Shown here: positions 51,422-59,946 of the stretch, in pieces
Position numbering within the stretch: the stretch's first letter is position 1
Layout: each line of letters starts with the position of its first letter
From: Clostridium_AD estertheticum_D
GTDB lineage: Bacteria > Bacillota > Clostridia > Clostridiales > Clostridiaceae
Length of the DNA stretch: 64,000 bases
Direction of reading: 5' to 3'
Assembly: GCF_018861295.1 (NCBI RefSeq)
Contig: NZ_JAHLDM010000012.1
Coordinates: 62,001 to 126,000, forward strand
The notes under the pieces: model-generated
Databases searched by the model: none
What the model saw: the letters and a program-made list of their open reading frames with translations, nothing else
Told to the model about the DNA's origin: nothing
Program-made: the position numbers and the translations under genes

Positions 51422-53339
51422 TGTAAAGAAGAGTTTTAAGGACTATGCTATATATTTTTTAACACTAACTTTAGCAGTTTGTATATTTTATAGTTTCAAC
51501 TCAATTGGGTCACAAAAGGCACTTATACAAATGAAATCTGTATCTAAATTAATGAAAGTTATGTCTTATGTGTCAGTATTTATATCTATAATATTAGGTA
51601 GTTTAATATTATATGCAAATAATTTCTTGATAAAAAAACGTAAAAAAGAATTAGGAATATACATGACACTCGGTATGGGAAAAAGAAAAATATCTTTAAT
51701 ATTAGTAATGGAGACTTTTCTAGTTGGAGTTATATCTTTAATTAGTGGACTTATACTAGGAATTGGAGCATCACAAGGATTAGCCACCTTTGCATTAAAG
51801 TTATTTGATGTGCCGATTAATGAATATAATTTTACAGTTTCAACAGGTTCAATAGGTAAAACTGTATTATACTTTGGAATAATGTTTTTACTTGTTATGA
51901 TATTTAATGTATTTGTTATATCTAAATACAAAATAATCGATTTATTAACAGCAGGTAAAAAAAATCAAGATGTTAAATTCAAAAATTCTATTATATATTT
52001 AATAGCATTTATTTTATGCGTAATATCACTTGGGTTTGCATATAAATCAATACTAAAAGTAGGTTTCAATGTACTAAACCCTATGGTCTTAATATCAATA
52101 GCTTTTGGAATATTAGGTACAGTGTTATTTTTCTTTAGCTTATCTGGACTTATATTATATGTGGTAAAGAAAAATAAAAAGGTTTATTTTAAAGGGTTAA
52201 ATATATTTGTAGTAAAACAGATAAATAGTAAAGTTAATACAAACTTCATATCAATGTCTTTAATTTGCTTAATGCTATTCTTCACAATAGTAAGTTTATC
52301 TATGGGAATAGGCTTTAAAACAGTTATGGATGCAGGAATTAAAAATGCAACGCCCTTTGATGCCAGCATATCAGTAACAAAAATGGATGGAGACTACAAT
52401 ATAGAAGATGTTCTAAATAAAATTAATTTGAAAATAAGTAAAAATGAAAAATCCGTAGTTCATAATGAATATCTTATAGGTATGAACGCTAGTGAGTTTT
52501 TAACAACAGGAGATTTTAAAACAGACAAAGTAATTTTTGTTAAACTATCTGATTATAATAAAATTTTAAAATTTAAGAATGAAAAAGAAGTGAATTTAAC
52601 TAAGGATGAAGTTTTAATTTTATCAAATACTGATAAGTTTATGAAACCAATAAATGAAAAAATAAAAAAGAGTAATAAAATTAACATTAAAGGTAAAGAA
52701 TACCTAATAAAAAACCCTAAAGTTATAGAAGAAAATCTTCAAACTGCTTATTTTACGAGTAGTTTTTTTACAATAGTAATAAATGATGAGTTTTTATCAG
52801 GTTACAAAATTAGTAACTCAGTACTTAATGTAAATTATTTAGATAAAAATAGAGAAAAATATAATAAAAAATATCAAATACGCGAGGACTATGGTAAAGG
52901 GTGTAATATACTCGGTATCTCAAAGGATGGGGCTCATTCAGAAAAAATGGTAACAACAAATGTATTAATATTTATCGTAATATATTTAGGTATTGTATTT
53001 TTAATAACTAGCATGGCAGTACTCGCTCTTCAACAATTATCAGAAGCTAGTGACAGTGTAGAAAGATATAAAGCTTTAAGGAGACTTGGTGCAAACGAAA
53101 AAATGATAGATAAAACAATTTTTGTTCAAACATTGATATATTTTAGTCTTCCAGTTAGTCTTGCACTAATTCATTCAGTGGTTGGAATTAAGGTAACTAG
53201 CAATTTAATAAATAGCTTACAAGAAACAAATATTAGCTCTTCAGCATTAGTAGCAGCTTTAATATTTATTGTAATTTATGCAGGATACTTCTATACAACA
53301 TATGTAGGATATAAAAATATTGTTAGGAATAAATTATAA
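51396..53339 (+). CDS. Bce-type ABC transporter, permease
   Basis: About 647 residues with ten helices in the BceB order: one, three, two with FtsX features, a large outer domain of about 200 residues (about 315-530), and four at the end. I start at the ATG at 51396, which has GGAGG upstream. The large outer domain is the hallmark of peptide-sensing Bce permeases. It would pass transport activity to the kinase encoded two genes later. Confidence 0.92.
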   Translation: MYSKIAVGNVKKSFKDYAIYFLTLTLAVCIFYSFNSIGSQKALIQMKSVSKLMKVMSYVSVFISIILGSLILYANNFLIKKRKKELGIYMTLGMGKRKISLILVMETFLVGVISLISGLILGIGASQGLATFALKLFDVPINEYNFTVSTGSIGKTVLYFGIMFLLVMIFNVFVISKYKIIDLLTAGKKNQDVKFKNSIIYLIAFILCVISLGFAYKSILKVGFNVLNPMVLISIAFGILGTVLFFFSLSGLILYVVKKNKKVYFKGLNIFVVKQINSKVNTNFISMSLICLMLFFTIVSLSMGIGFKTVMDAGIKNATPFDASISVTKMDGDYNIEDVLNKINLKISKNEKSVVHNEYLIGMNASEFLTTGDFKTDKVIFVKLSDYNKILKFKNEKEVNLTKDEVLILSNTDKFMKPINEKIKKSNKINIKGKEYLIKNPKVIEENLQTAYFTSSFFTIVINDEFLSGYKISNSVLNVNYLDKNREKYNKKYQIREDYGKGCNILGISKDGAHSEKMVTTNVLIFIVIYLGIVFLITSMAVLALQQLSEASDSVERYKALRRLGANEKMIDKTIFVQTLIYFSLPVSLALIHSVVGIKVTSNLINSLQETNISSSALVAALIFIVIYAGYFYTTYVGYKNIVRNKL

Positions 53340-53418
53340 AGAGATCTATTTTATAAAATTTATAATATGTTATGATATTAGGGTACAGAATAAAATAAGT
53401 AGGGGGTGGATAGTCCAT

Positions 53419-54090
53419 ATGAAAAAAATTATTATTATTGAAGATGATGAAGTTATAAGAGAAGAATTACAAAATTTTTTAAAAAGATATGGATATGAAG
53501 TAAAAGCTCCTATGAATTTTAATAATATAATACAATATGTTGAAAATGAGAATGCAGAACTTATATTATTAGATATTAATCTTCCAGTGTTTGATGGTTA
53601 TTATATATGTAGAGAAATACGAAAAACTTCAAGGGTTCCAATTATAATAGTTACAAGTAGAGATAGTGATTTAGATGAATTAATGAGTATGAATTTAGGA
53701 GCAGATGATTTTATAACAAAGCCTTATAATATAGAAATATTATTAGCAAGGATAACTAATATTTTAAGAAGAATAGGTGAGAGTTCAAAAACTAATAATA
53801 TATTAAGTTATAAAGGTTTTAATTTAAATCTTTCAAATGCAACTGTTATTTATAAGGATAAATGCTTAGAATTAACGAAAAATGAGGTTAAGATACTCTC
53901 TTACTTAATAAACAATAAGGGGAATATAGTAAAACGAGATTCGCTTATGGAATATCTATGGAAATCAGATTATTTTGTAGATGATAGTACCTTAACTGTT
54001 AATATTAATAGATTAAGAAAAAAACTTGAAGAGATAGGCATAGAAAATACTATAGAAACAAGAAGAGGGCTCGGGTATATAATGCCATGA
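53419..54090 (+). CDS. BceR-type response regulator
   Basis: A 223-residue OmpR-type regulator. The ATG at 53419 has GGGGGTGG upstream; the frame extends further without a site. Aspartates in IIEDDE, the acceptor aspartate in LLDINLPVFDG, and the lysine in FITKPY are present, followed by a winged helix. The likely target is the site at 50524. The kinase gene overlaps by ATGA. Confidence 0.92.
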   Translation: MKKIIIIEDDEVIREELQNFLKRYGYEVKAPMNFNNIIQYVENENAELILLDINLPVFDGYYICREIRKTSRVPIIIVTSRDSDLDELMSMNLGADDFITKPYNIEILLARITNILRRIGESSKTNNILSYKGFNLNLSNATVIYKDKCLELTKNEVKILSYLINNKGNIVKRDSLMEYLWKSDYFVDDSTLTVNINRLRKKLEEIGIENTIETRRGLGYIMP

Positions 54091-55109
54091 GTATAGGTGA
54101 ATTTATTAAAGAAAAAATGGTGATAATAATATCTAATATGCTGCTATTTATCATATTATCAGCTATAATGATGATTATTATTAAAGTTAATTTCATTATA
54201 ATTTTATTTATTTTTTGTATTTGGTTTTTGCCATTAATTTCTTATATGACTTTAGAGTTTATAAAATTTAAAAATTATTATGATGAAATTAATAACCTAT
54301 TAGAAAATTTAGATAAGAAATATCTACTTCCAGTGGTAATAAAGGAAGCAAACTTTATACAAGCGAAAAAGTTAAATTCTATACTTAAAGAGATAAGCCG
54401 CGATATGCACGAAAATGTAAAATATTATAAGGATATACAGGTAGAATATAGAGAATACATAGAGACATGGGTACATGAAATTAAAACACCAATAGCTTCT
54501 GCAAAGTTAATAATTGAAAATAATCGAGATGAAGTAACTAATAAAATAGACTTCCAGATGGATAGAATTGAGGGGTTTGTAGAACAGGTGCTTTATTATT
54601 CTCGAGGCGATGATGTTAGTAAAGACTATATTATAAAACAAATTAATCTTGATAATGTAGTAAGGCATGTAGTTAAAAGAAATTATAGAGATTTTATTCA
54701 TAAGAAAATAAAATTAGATATAAAAGATATAAATGAAATTGTATATAGTGATAAGAAATGGATTGAATTTATTATTAATCAGATAATAGGAAACTCTATA
54801 AAGTACACAAGTAGTAAAGAGCCCATGATAAGTATATATTCAATTAAGAAGGCTAATTCAGTAATGTTAACCATAGAGGATAATGGTGTAGGTATAATAG
54901 ATAAAGATATAAATAGAGTGTTTGAAAAAGGATTTACTGGTGAAAACGGAAGAAAATTTAGTAAAAGTACAGGAATGGGATTGTATTTATGTGAAAAACT
55001 ATGTTCAAAACTGGGCTTGAAAATTACTATTGATTCCGAGGAGAATAAAGGAACTAAAGTTACATTAATATTTCCTTTGTCTAGTATGGTAAATTTTACA
55101 GATGACTAA
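54087..55109 (+). CDS. BceS-type intramembrane-sensing histidine kinase
   Basis: A 340-residue kinase with two closely spaced helices (about 10-30 and 35-55) and almost no external loop, so it cannot sense a ligand alone and instead reads the transporter. The acceptor histidine is in ETWVHEIKTPIA near 132, and the ATPase domain has NQIIGNSIKYT and GMGLYLCEKL. It completes a four-gene peptide resistance module. Confidence 0.92.
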   Translation: MSIGEFIKEKMVIIISNMLLFIILSAIMMIIIKVNFIIILFIFCIWFLPLISYMTLEFIKFKNYYDEINNLLENLDKKYLLPVVIKEANFIQAKKLNSILKEISRDMHENVKYYKDIQVEYREYIETWVHEIKTPIASAKLIIENNRDEVTNKIDFQMDRIEGFVEQVLYYSRGDDVSKDYIIKQINLDNVVRHVVKRNYRDFIHKKIKLDIKDINEIVYSDKKWIEFIINQIIGNSIKYTSSKEPMISIYSIKKANSVMLTIEDNGVGIIDKDINRVFEKGFTGENGRKFSKSTGMGLYLCEKLCSKLGLKITIDSEENKGTKVTLIFPLSSMVNFTDD

Positions 55110-55584
55110 GGATAAATTATTAAAATCTATAAGAGTTCATGTGTATGAGCCTAGAGGTGCACAAATTGAAGCATTATATGAATAAAAAGATGCAAAGAAG
55201 ACGGGTTAGATAAAGAAGTAGTTGTGACTGCAATGGTTCCATGCATCCATGTGTGCAGAGTGAAAATGATTCCGTCATGAAAGGATTTGTGTAATTATGC
55301 TTGAATGTGAAAGTAACCCCATATCATTGATACGGGGTTACTTGCGACGAAATAATTGAAAAATATGCTCTATTCTCAAAATTTATCTCTTGAATTTTGA
55401 AGCTATTACACCAGTAGGCATTACAACCCTTTATTATTTACTTAGAACTCTTTACCATATTTATATGTTAGTATGTTTATAGAGATATTTATCTGTTTTA
55501 AAAATGGGGGAAGGTCAATTTCATTGGTAAAATATAATCGCAGAATACTAACTAATCTTATATTGTTGTTAAAAGGAGATTTAT
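55110..55584. other. Intergenic region with dispersed repeat copy 8
   Basis: It contains hairpin 2 of the dispersed repeat: AAGTAACCCCATATC (55311-55325) with 55329-55343, then GCGACGAAAT. Here TGAATGTGAA fuses directly to it, as if the middle of the repeat were deleted. The stretch 55130-55290 looks like broken coding matter, but I cannot assign it. Confidence 0.6.
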
Positions 55585-55776
55585 ATGTTTAAACTTGTTC
55601 TCTATTCAATTAAGGATTTTATAATTATGTTAAGTGTTTTTCTAATAACAACCTTAATCTTTCAGAAAATATTTAATAATCCAAATTTAAAGATAAATTA
55701 CGTTGTTTTTATAATACTTTTTATATCTCATGTAATACGTACTAATAGCAAAAAATATAAAGAAAATCAAGATTGA
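55585..55776 (+). CDS. Small two-helix membrane protein
   Basis: A 63-residue protein with two hydrophobic stretches (about 10-27 and 36-50) and a basic tail. AAAAGGAG precedes the ATG. The family is not recognised and no neighbour suggests a role. Confidence 0.5.
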   Translation: MFKLVLYSIKDFIIMLSVFLITTLIFQKIFNNPNLKINYVVFIILFISHVIRTNSKKYKENQD

Positions 55777-55853
55777 AGGGTAAAAAATATTATTTACTCA
55801 AAATAAGTTAGTTAAGTATTGATAATACTAACTAGATACAACCCTTGCTTTTG

Positions 55854-56030
55854 CTATTTATCTAGTACAATCTTTAGTTTTTTAGTTGGTCCATCATTTA
55901 CATCCCTAAAATGTGGAGATTTATAAATTTCATATCCAAATTCAGTGCCAACATCAATCTGTTTGTTCTTCTTTACAACTGTAATCAGCTTGTTCCACTT
56001 AATAACTTGATAACCTAAACCCGTGTAAAC
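55854..56030 (-). pseudogene. C-terminal fragment of an unknown gene
   Basis: Minus-strand sequence encodes about 58 residues ending at a TAG at 55854 (GLGYQVIKWNKLITVV, FGYEIYKSPHFRDVNDGP), with good protein-like composition but no start codon. A stop lies just upstream. It is the remains of a larger gene. Confidence 0.4.
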
Positions 56031-56145
56031 CGTTTTTCATAACATTCTTCCCACTTTTATATTACGTAATATTCTAAAAGTTTGCCATGAAATATTTATT
56101 TAATTATACTACTTATTGCCTTATCCAAGAGTCAGAATAATTAGA

Positions 56146-56559
56146 TTATAGATACTTACCTTCTTTATAATTTAATTCATGATATAGATTTTTAATCTTA
56201 TCTATATCATTATTATTAATAATATACCACAAGTTGTCAATTTCAACTCTTTCACCAGAAAAACATATTGAATGTTTTTCTTTACCGTCTGTTTTAATCA
56301 ATATAGACCAACCTTTATAATCATTTTGTTTTATATGTTCTTTTTTTATTGAGTTTATGAGATTTATTACTTTTTTGATATCTTCTTTTTTAGTTATTGT
56401 TTTTTCCTTCGGTGGGCTTGGTAATGTTATTATTTTTAAGTTATCAACATCATTTATATTAATTATTCCTTTAGTATTATCTACTGAAACTGATTTAGTG
56501 TTTGCACAACCAGAAAATATTAGAATAGATGTTAATAAAATTAATATTAATTTTTTCAT
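56146..56559 (-). CDS. Small lipoprotein, DUF5301-like
   Basis: About 137 residues from the ATG at 56559 (GAGGGGG upstream). The signal ends at a lipobox (LIFSGC). The mature part has a short beta-rich domain with KKEDIKKVINLINSIKKE and DKIKNLYHELNYKE, similar to DUF5301-type lipoproteins of clostridia. The function is unknown. Confidence 0.65.
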   Translation of the reverse strand: MKKLILILLTSILIFSGCANTKSVSVDNTKGIININDVDNLKIITLPSPPKEKTITKKEDIKKVINLINSIKKEHIKQNDYKGWSILIKTDGKEKHSICFSGERVEIDNLWYIINNNDIDKIKNLYHELNYKEGKYL

Positions 56560-56774
56560 AAATAAACTATTCCCCCTCAATTTTTTTACAACGTCACAGT
56601 ACATTACGAGTACGAAATAAAATAGTTGCTTAATTATCCTGATTTATAAGGAAAATATAGCATCAGGCTTTAAATGCTTACTCTTTGGATGGAAATAATT
56701 AATATGTAGCCAATAGAATAGCTTAGTGATATTGTATATATTGTTCAATTCTATTTTTGAAAGGAAGCAATGTA

Positions 56775-57078
56775 ATGAATAAAAATTTGAGGTTATTGAA
56801 TTTTATACCGTTATTGATGGCAGTACCATCAATAATTATTGGGGTGATAGCCATGTACGTAAATAAAGTACCAATTGCTAACTTTTATTAGTTCGGGAGT
56901 AGAAGGAGTTCATAGATGGGTATCTGTTGGGCCAATTAAGTTTTACGTTGCGGTAATTGTCTTACCTATTATACTTATAGAGCTATGGAAATTGTTACAA
57001 ATAAGAGATTGGTGGGTTTCAGCTGCTATTACTATAGTTATATCTATAACTTGGTTCGCAAAATCCAAAATTAATTAG
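56775..57078 (+). pseudogene. Frameshifted small membrane protein gene
   Basis: An ATG at 56775 with AAAGGAAG opens a frame (NFIPLLMAVPSIIIGVIAMY) that stops at about 56890. The +1 frame then continues (GVEGVHRWVSVGPIKFYVAV, then a second helix) to 57078. Together they read as one protein of about 100 residues with three helices. A small indel near 56880-56890 broke it. Confidence 0.65.
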
Positions 57079-57138
57079 CTTCTATTTTTTTGTCTTTGAT
57101 GTTAATATTACTTATATAGAAAAGTGGTCATGAAAAAA

Positions 57139-57153
57139 ATCACCTCAGGTGAT
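57139..57153 (+). promoter_or_regulatory. Short perfect palindrome before the PocR-AraC gene
   Basis: ATCACCT-C-AGGTGAT. It lies about 43 bp before the TTG start of the regulator. It may be its autoregulatory site or the stem of a weak terminator for the broken gene upstream. Confidence 0.4.
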
Positions 57154-57195
57154 GATTTAATTATAATACCTTTATAGATGAATGGAGGAAGTATT

Positions 57196-58245
57196 TTGCA
57201 GAATGGTTTGTTGCATTTAGATAATATTATTAATGTGGATAATTTTCAAAAAATTCAGGATAATATAGCGGAGGTAACAGAGATTGCTATGGTTACGGTT
57301 GATTATAAAGGCAAGAGGGTTACTACACATAGTAAATGTAGCGAATTTTGTAAATTTATAAGATCACGTTTAGACTTAAGTGAGCTTTGTGAAAAATGTG
57401 ATTCTAGAGGTGGACTCGAGGCTGCTAGATTACAAGAACCATATCTATATATATGCCATGTAGGTATTTTAGATTTTGCAATCCCTATTATAGTAGATGG
57501 ACAATACTTTGGAGCTGTAATGGCAGGACAAGTTATTGTTAAAGATAAACAAAAGGAAGATTTAGAACAAATAGTTAATAATAAGTGTTTTAAGATGGAA
57601 TTAGAAAAAGAAACTGAGCTAAAAATTTTATATGACAAGTTACCTATTATGACTTTGGACAGGGTTAAATCTGTTGCTAATATGATTTTGCATATTAGTA
57701 ATTATATTGTAGAAGAAGCCTTATTAAAAATAAATTCAAATAAACTTAATGATAAAATTCTAACGGTGGATTCCTTTAAGGTTGCAAATCTAGAATTAAA
57801 AGATACTAACAAAGTGGAAACATTGGAAGAAAATACAAAGGAAAATGTTAAACAAAAGAATAATGTTAATTTAAATATTAGTGAAAATGGAAACGTTGTA
57901 ATACGTGAGAATAAATGTAATGCTATTTTAAAGCCAGCATTAGACTATATACAAGTGAGTTATAGTTACGCAATTAGCATTGATGAAATGGCATCCATGT
58001 GTAACGTTAGTCCTAGCTATTTTAGTAAGCTTTTTAAAAAGAATATTGGTGATAATTTCTCAAATTATATAAATAAAGTGAGGATTAAAAAAGCTAAAGA
58101 ATTGCTTGAGGCCTCTGATATTCCAATAATAAATTTGGCTTTGGATTTAGGATTTGAGGATTGTGGTTATTTTATAAAAGTATTTAAAAGAATTGAAGGG
58201 GTAACCCCAGCAGTTTATAGAAATGAATATAATATAGGGAAATAG
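57196..58245 (+). CDS. PocR-domain AraC family regulator
   Basis: About 349 residues. The best start is the TTG at 57196, with TGGAGG 7 nt upstream; the ATG at 57178 overlaps that site. Residues about 10-160 form a PocR sensory domain with cysteines in CSEFCKFIRS, LCEKCD and YICHVG. The C-terminal 100 residues are two AraC helix-turn-helix motifs (MASMCNVSPSYFSKLFKK; LALDLGFEDCGYFIKVFKR). PocR proteins sense propanediol or glycerol-like diols, which suits the dehydratase operon downstream. Confidence 0.88.
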   Translation: MQNGLLHLDNIINVDNFQKIQDNIAEVTEIAMVTVDYKGKRVTTHSKCSEFCKFIRSRLDLSELCEKCDSRGGLEAARLQEPYLYICHVGILDFAIPIIVDGQYFGAVMAGQVIVKDKQKEDLEQIVNNKCFKMELEKETELKILYDKLPIMTLDRVKSVANMILHISNYIVEEALLKINSNKLNDKILTVDSFKVANLELKDTNKVETLEENTKENVKQKNNVNLNISENGNVVIRENKCNAILKPALDYIQVSYSYAISIDEMASMCNVSPSYFSKLFKKNIGDNFSNYINKVRIKKAKELLEASDIPIINLALDLGFEDCGYFIKVFKRIEGVTPAVYRNEYNIGK

Positions 58246-58274
58246 CACTTAGGTAAAACTAGTGCTATTTTTTT
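58240..58274 (+). terminator. Terminator after the PocR-AraC gene
   Basis: AAATAGCACT (58240-58249) pairs perfectly with 58261-58270, then T residues. It overlaps the stop codon. The remaining 250 bp to dhaT should hold the regulated promoter; I see no clear -35/-10 pair there, which fits activator dependence. Confidence 0.8.
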
Positions 58275-58523
58275 ATATTTAAACACAAAGTGCAAGAAAT
58301 TACTGTGTAAATTTACATTAAGTAAGCAAGGTTTTTCTACAAGAATGCGATTTACTTCAATGAAATTTCAATTAGACAGGCTTATACTTTAGGTAGATAG
58401 TTAGTAAGTTAAATTAATAACAAACGGATTGATAATGAGCAAATGCTAATATCGCCTTAAAAATATATTAAGGTAACAATTCAATAAATTATAATGTTTA
58501 AGAAAATCAAGGAGGAATAATTA

Positions 58524-59681
58524 ATGAGAATGTATGATTATTTAGCACCTGCTGTTAACTTTATGGGAGCAGGAGCTGTAAAAGTAGTAGGCGAAAGAGC
58601 TAAAATTCTAGGTGGAAAGAAAGCGTTAATAGTAACTGATAAATTTCTTAAAAGTCTTCCGGGCGGAGCAGTAGCACAAGTTGAAGTTTCATTAAAGGAA
58701 GCAGGTATTAGCCTTGTATACTATGATAATGTTGAGCCAAATCCTAAGGATAGAAACGCGATTGAAGGTGCCAAAATATTCAAAGATGAAAACTGTGACA
58801 TGATTATTACGGTTGGTGGTGGAAGCTCACATGACTGTGGTAAAGGTATCGGGATACTAGCAACCCATTCAGGAGAATTGTTTGACTATGCAGGCATAGA
58901 GACTCTTGCGAATCCACTTCCTCCAATTATTGCTGTTAATACCACAGCTGGAACAGGTAGTGAAGTTACACGTCACTGTGTTATAACAAACACTAAAACT
59001 AATATTAAATTTGTTATAGTTAGTTGGAGAAACTTACCATCAGTTTCAATTAATGATCCATTAACAATGGTTGGAATGCCTGCAGGACTTACAGCTGCAA
59101 CCGGCATGGATGCGTTGACTCATGCTATAGAAGCATACGTTTCAAAGGATGCTAATCCTGTTACAGATGCCTCAGCTATCCAAGCTATTAAATTGATATC
59201 AAACAATTTAAGACAAGCTTATGCACTAGGTGAGAACTTAGTAGCTAGAGAAAATATGTGTTATGCTTCACTTCTTGCTGGTATGGCATTTAATAATGCT
59301 AACTTAGGTTATGTACATGCAATGGCTCATCAATTAGGTGGACTTTATGATATGCCTCATGGAGTTGCTAATGCTATACTACTTCCCTTCGTTGAGAAAT
59401 GGAACGTTATTTCAAATCCACAGAAATTTGCCGATATAGCAGAATTCATGGGTGAAAACATACAAGGACTTTCAGTATTGGATGCGGCGCAGAAATCTAT
59501 TGATGCTATGTTTAGACTTGCAAAGGATGTTGGAATTCCAGCTAACTTAAGATCACAAGGAGCTAAAGAAGAAGACATCGAATACATGGCTGACTGGGCA
59601 TTAAAAGATGGTAATGCCTTTAGTAATCCAAGAAAAGGAAATAAAAAAGATATTGCACAATTATTTAAATCAGCATTTTAA
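58524..59681 (+). CDS. dhaT: 1,3-propanediol dehydrogenase
   Basis: A 385-residue iron-dependent dehydrogenase that reduces 3-hydroxypropanal to 1,3-propanediol with NADH. Long blocks match DhaT as I recall it: VTVGGGSSHDCGKGIGI, VIVSWRNLPSVSINDP, NLGYVHAMAHQLGGLYDMPH, GNAFSNPRKGN. Metal ligands are in GMDALTHAIEAY and in the HAMAHQ and MPHG segments. CAAGGAGG precedes the ATG. In Clostridium butyricum, dhaT follows the dehydratase; here it comes first, with 265 bp and a hairpin between. Confidence 0.92.
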   Translation: MRMYDYLAPAVNFMGAGAVKVVGERAKILGGKKALIVTDKFLKSLPGGAVAQVEVSLKEAGISLVYYDNVEPNPKDRNAIEGAKIFKDENCDMIITVGGGSSHDCGKGIGILATHSGELFDYAGIETLANPLPPIIAVNTTAGTGSEVTRHCVITNTKTNIKFVIVSWRNLPSVSINDPLTMVGMPAGLTAATGMDALTHAIEAYVSKDANPVTDASAIQAIKLISNNLRQAYALGENLVARENMCYASLLAGMAFNNANLGYVHAMAHQLGGLYDMPHGVANAILLPFVEKWNVISNPQKFADIAEFMGENIQGLSVLDAAQKSIDAMFRLAKDVGIPANLRSQGAKEEDIEYMADWALKDGNAFSNPRKGNKKDIAQLFKSAF

Positions 59682-59690
59682 TCTTGTAAC

Positions 59691-59757
59691 TTCGCAGAAG
59701 ATGATTTAATAGTTTCGTAGAAGATGATTTAACAGCTTTGAAAAAGATGATTAATAG
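59691..59757 (+). repeat. Three tandem 22-23 bp repeats
   Basis: Units at 59691-59712, 59713-59735 and 59736-59757 share the core AGAAGATGATTTAA. They start 10 bp after the dhaT stop. They might stabilise the transcript, bind a regulator, or be slippage products. Confidence 0.55.
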
Positions 59758-59786
59758 AAATTAATAATATAAGTTAAAACAGTAAT

Positions 59787-59824
59787 AATATGTCCTCGGT
59801 GTATTTGTTGAGGATATATTATAA
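59787..59824 (+). terminator. Hairpin between dhaT and the dehydratase gene
   Basis: AATATGTCCTC (59787-59797) pairs with 59810-59820 with one mismatch. The T-run is poor, so read-through into the dehydratase gene is possible. Confidence 0.5.
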
Positions 59825-59946
59825 ATTTCGAATATCTTTGATAGTTATAAATTTAACAAATGTTTAATTTAATAATATAGGATAAATATGGATTTTAATG
59901 AATAACACACTAATTAATAATATATTTTAAGAGAGGAAGTTTTAAT

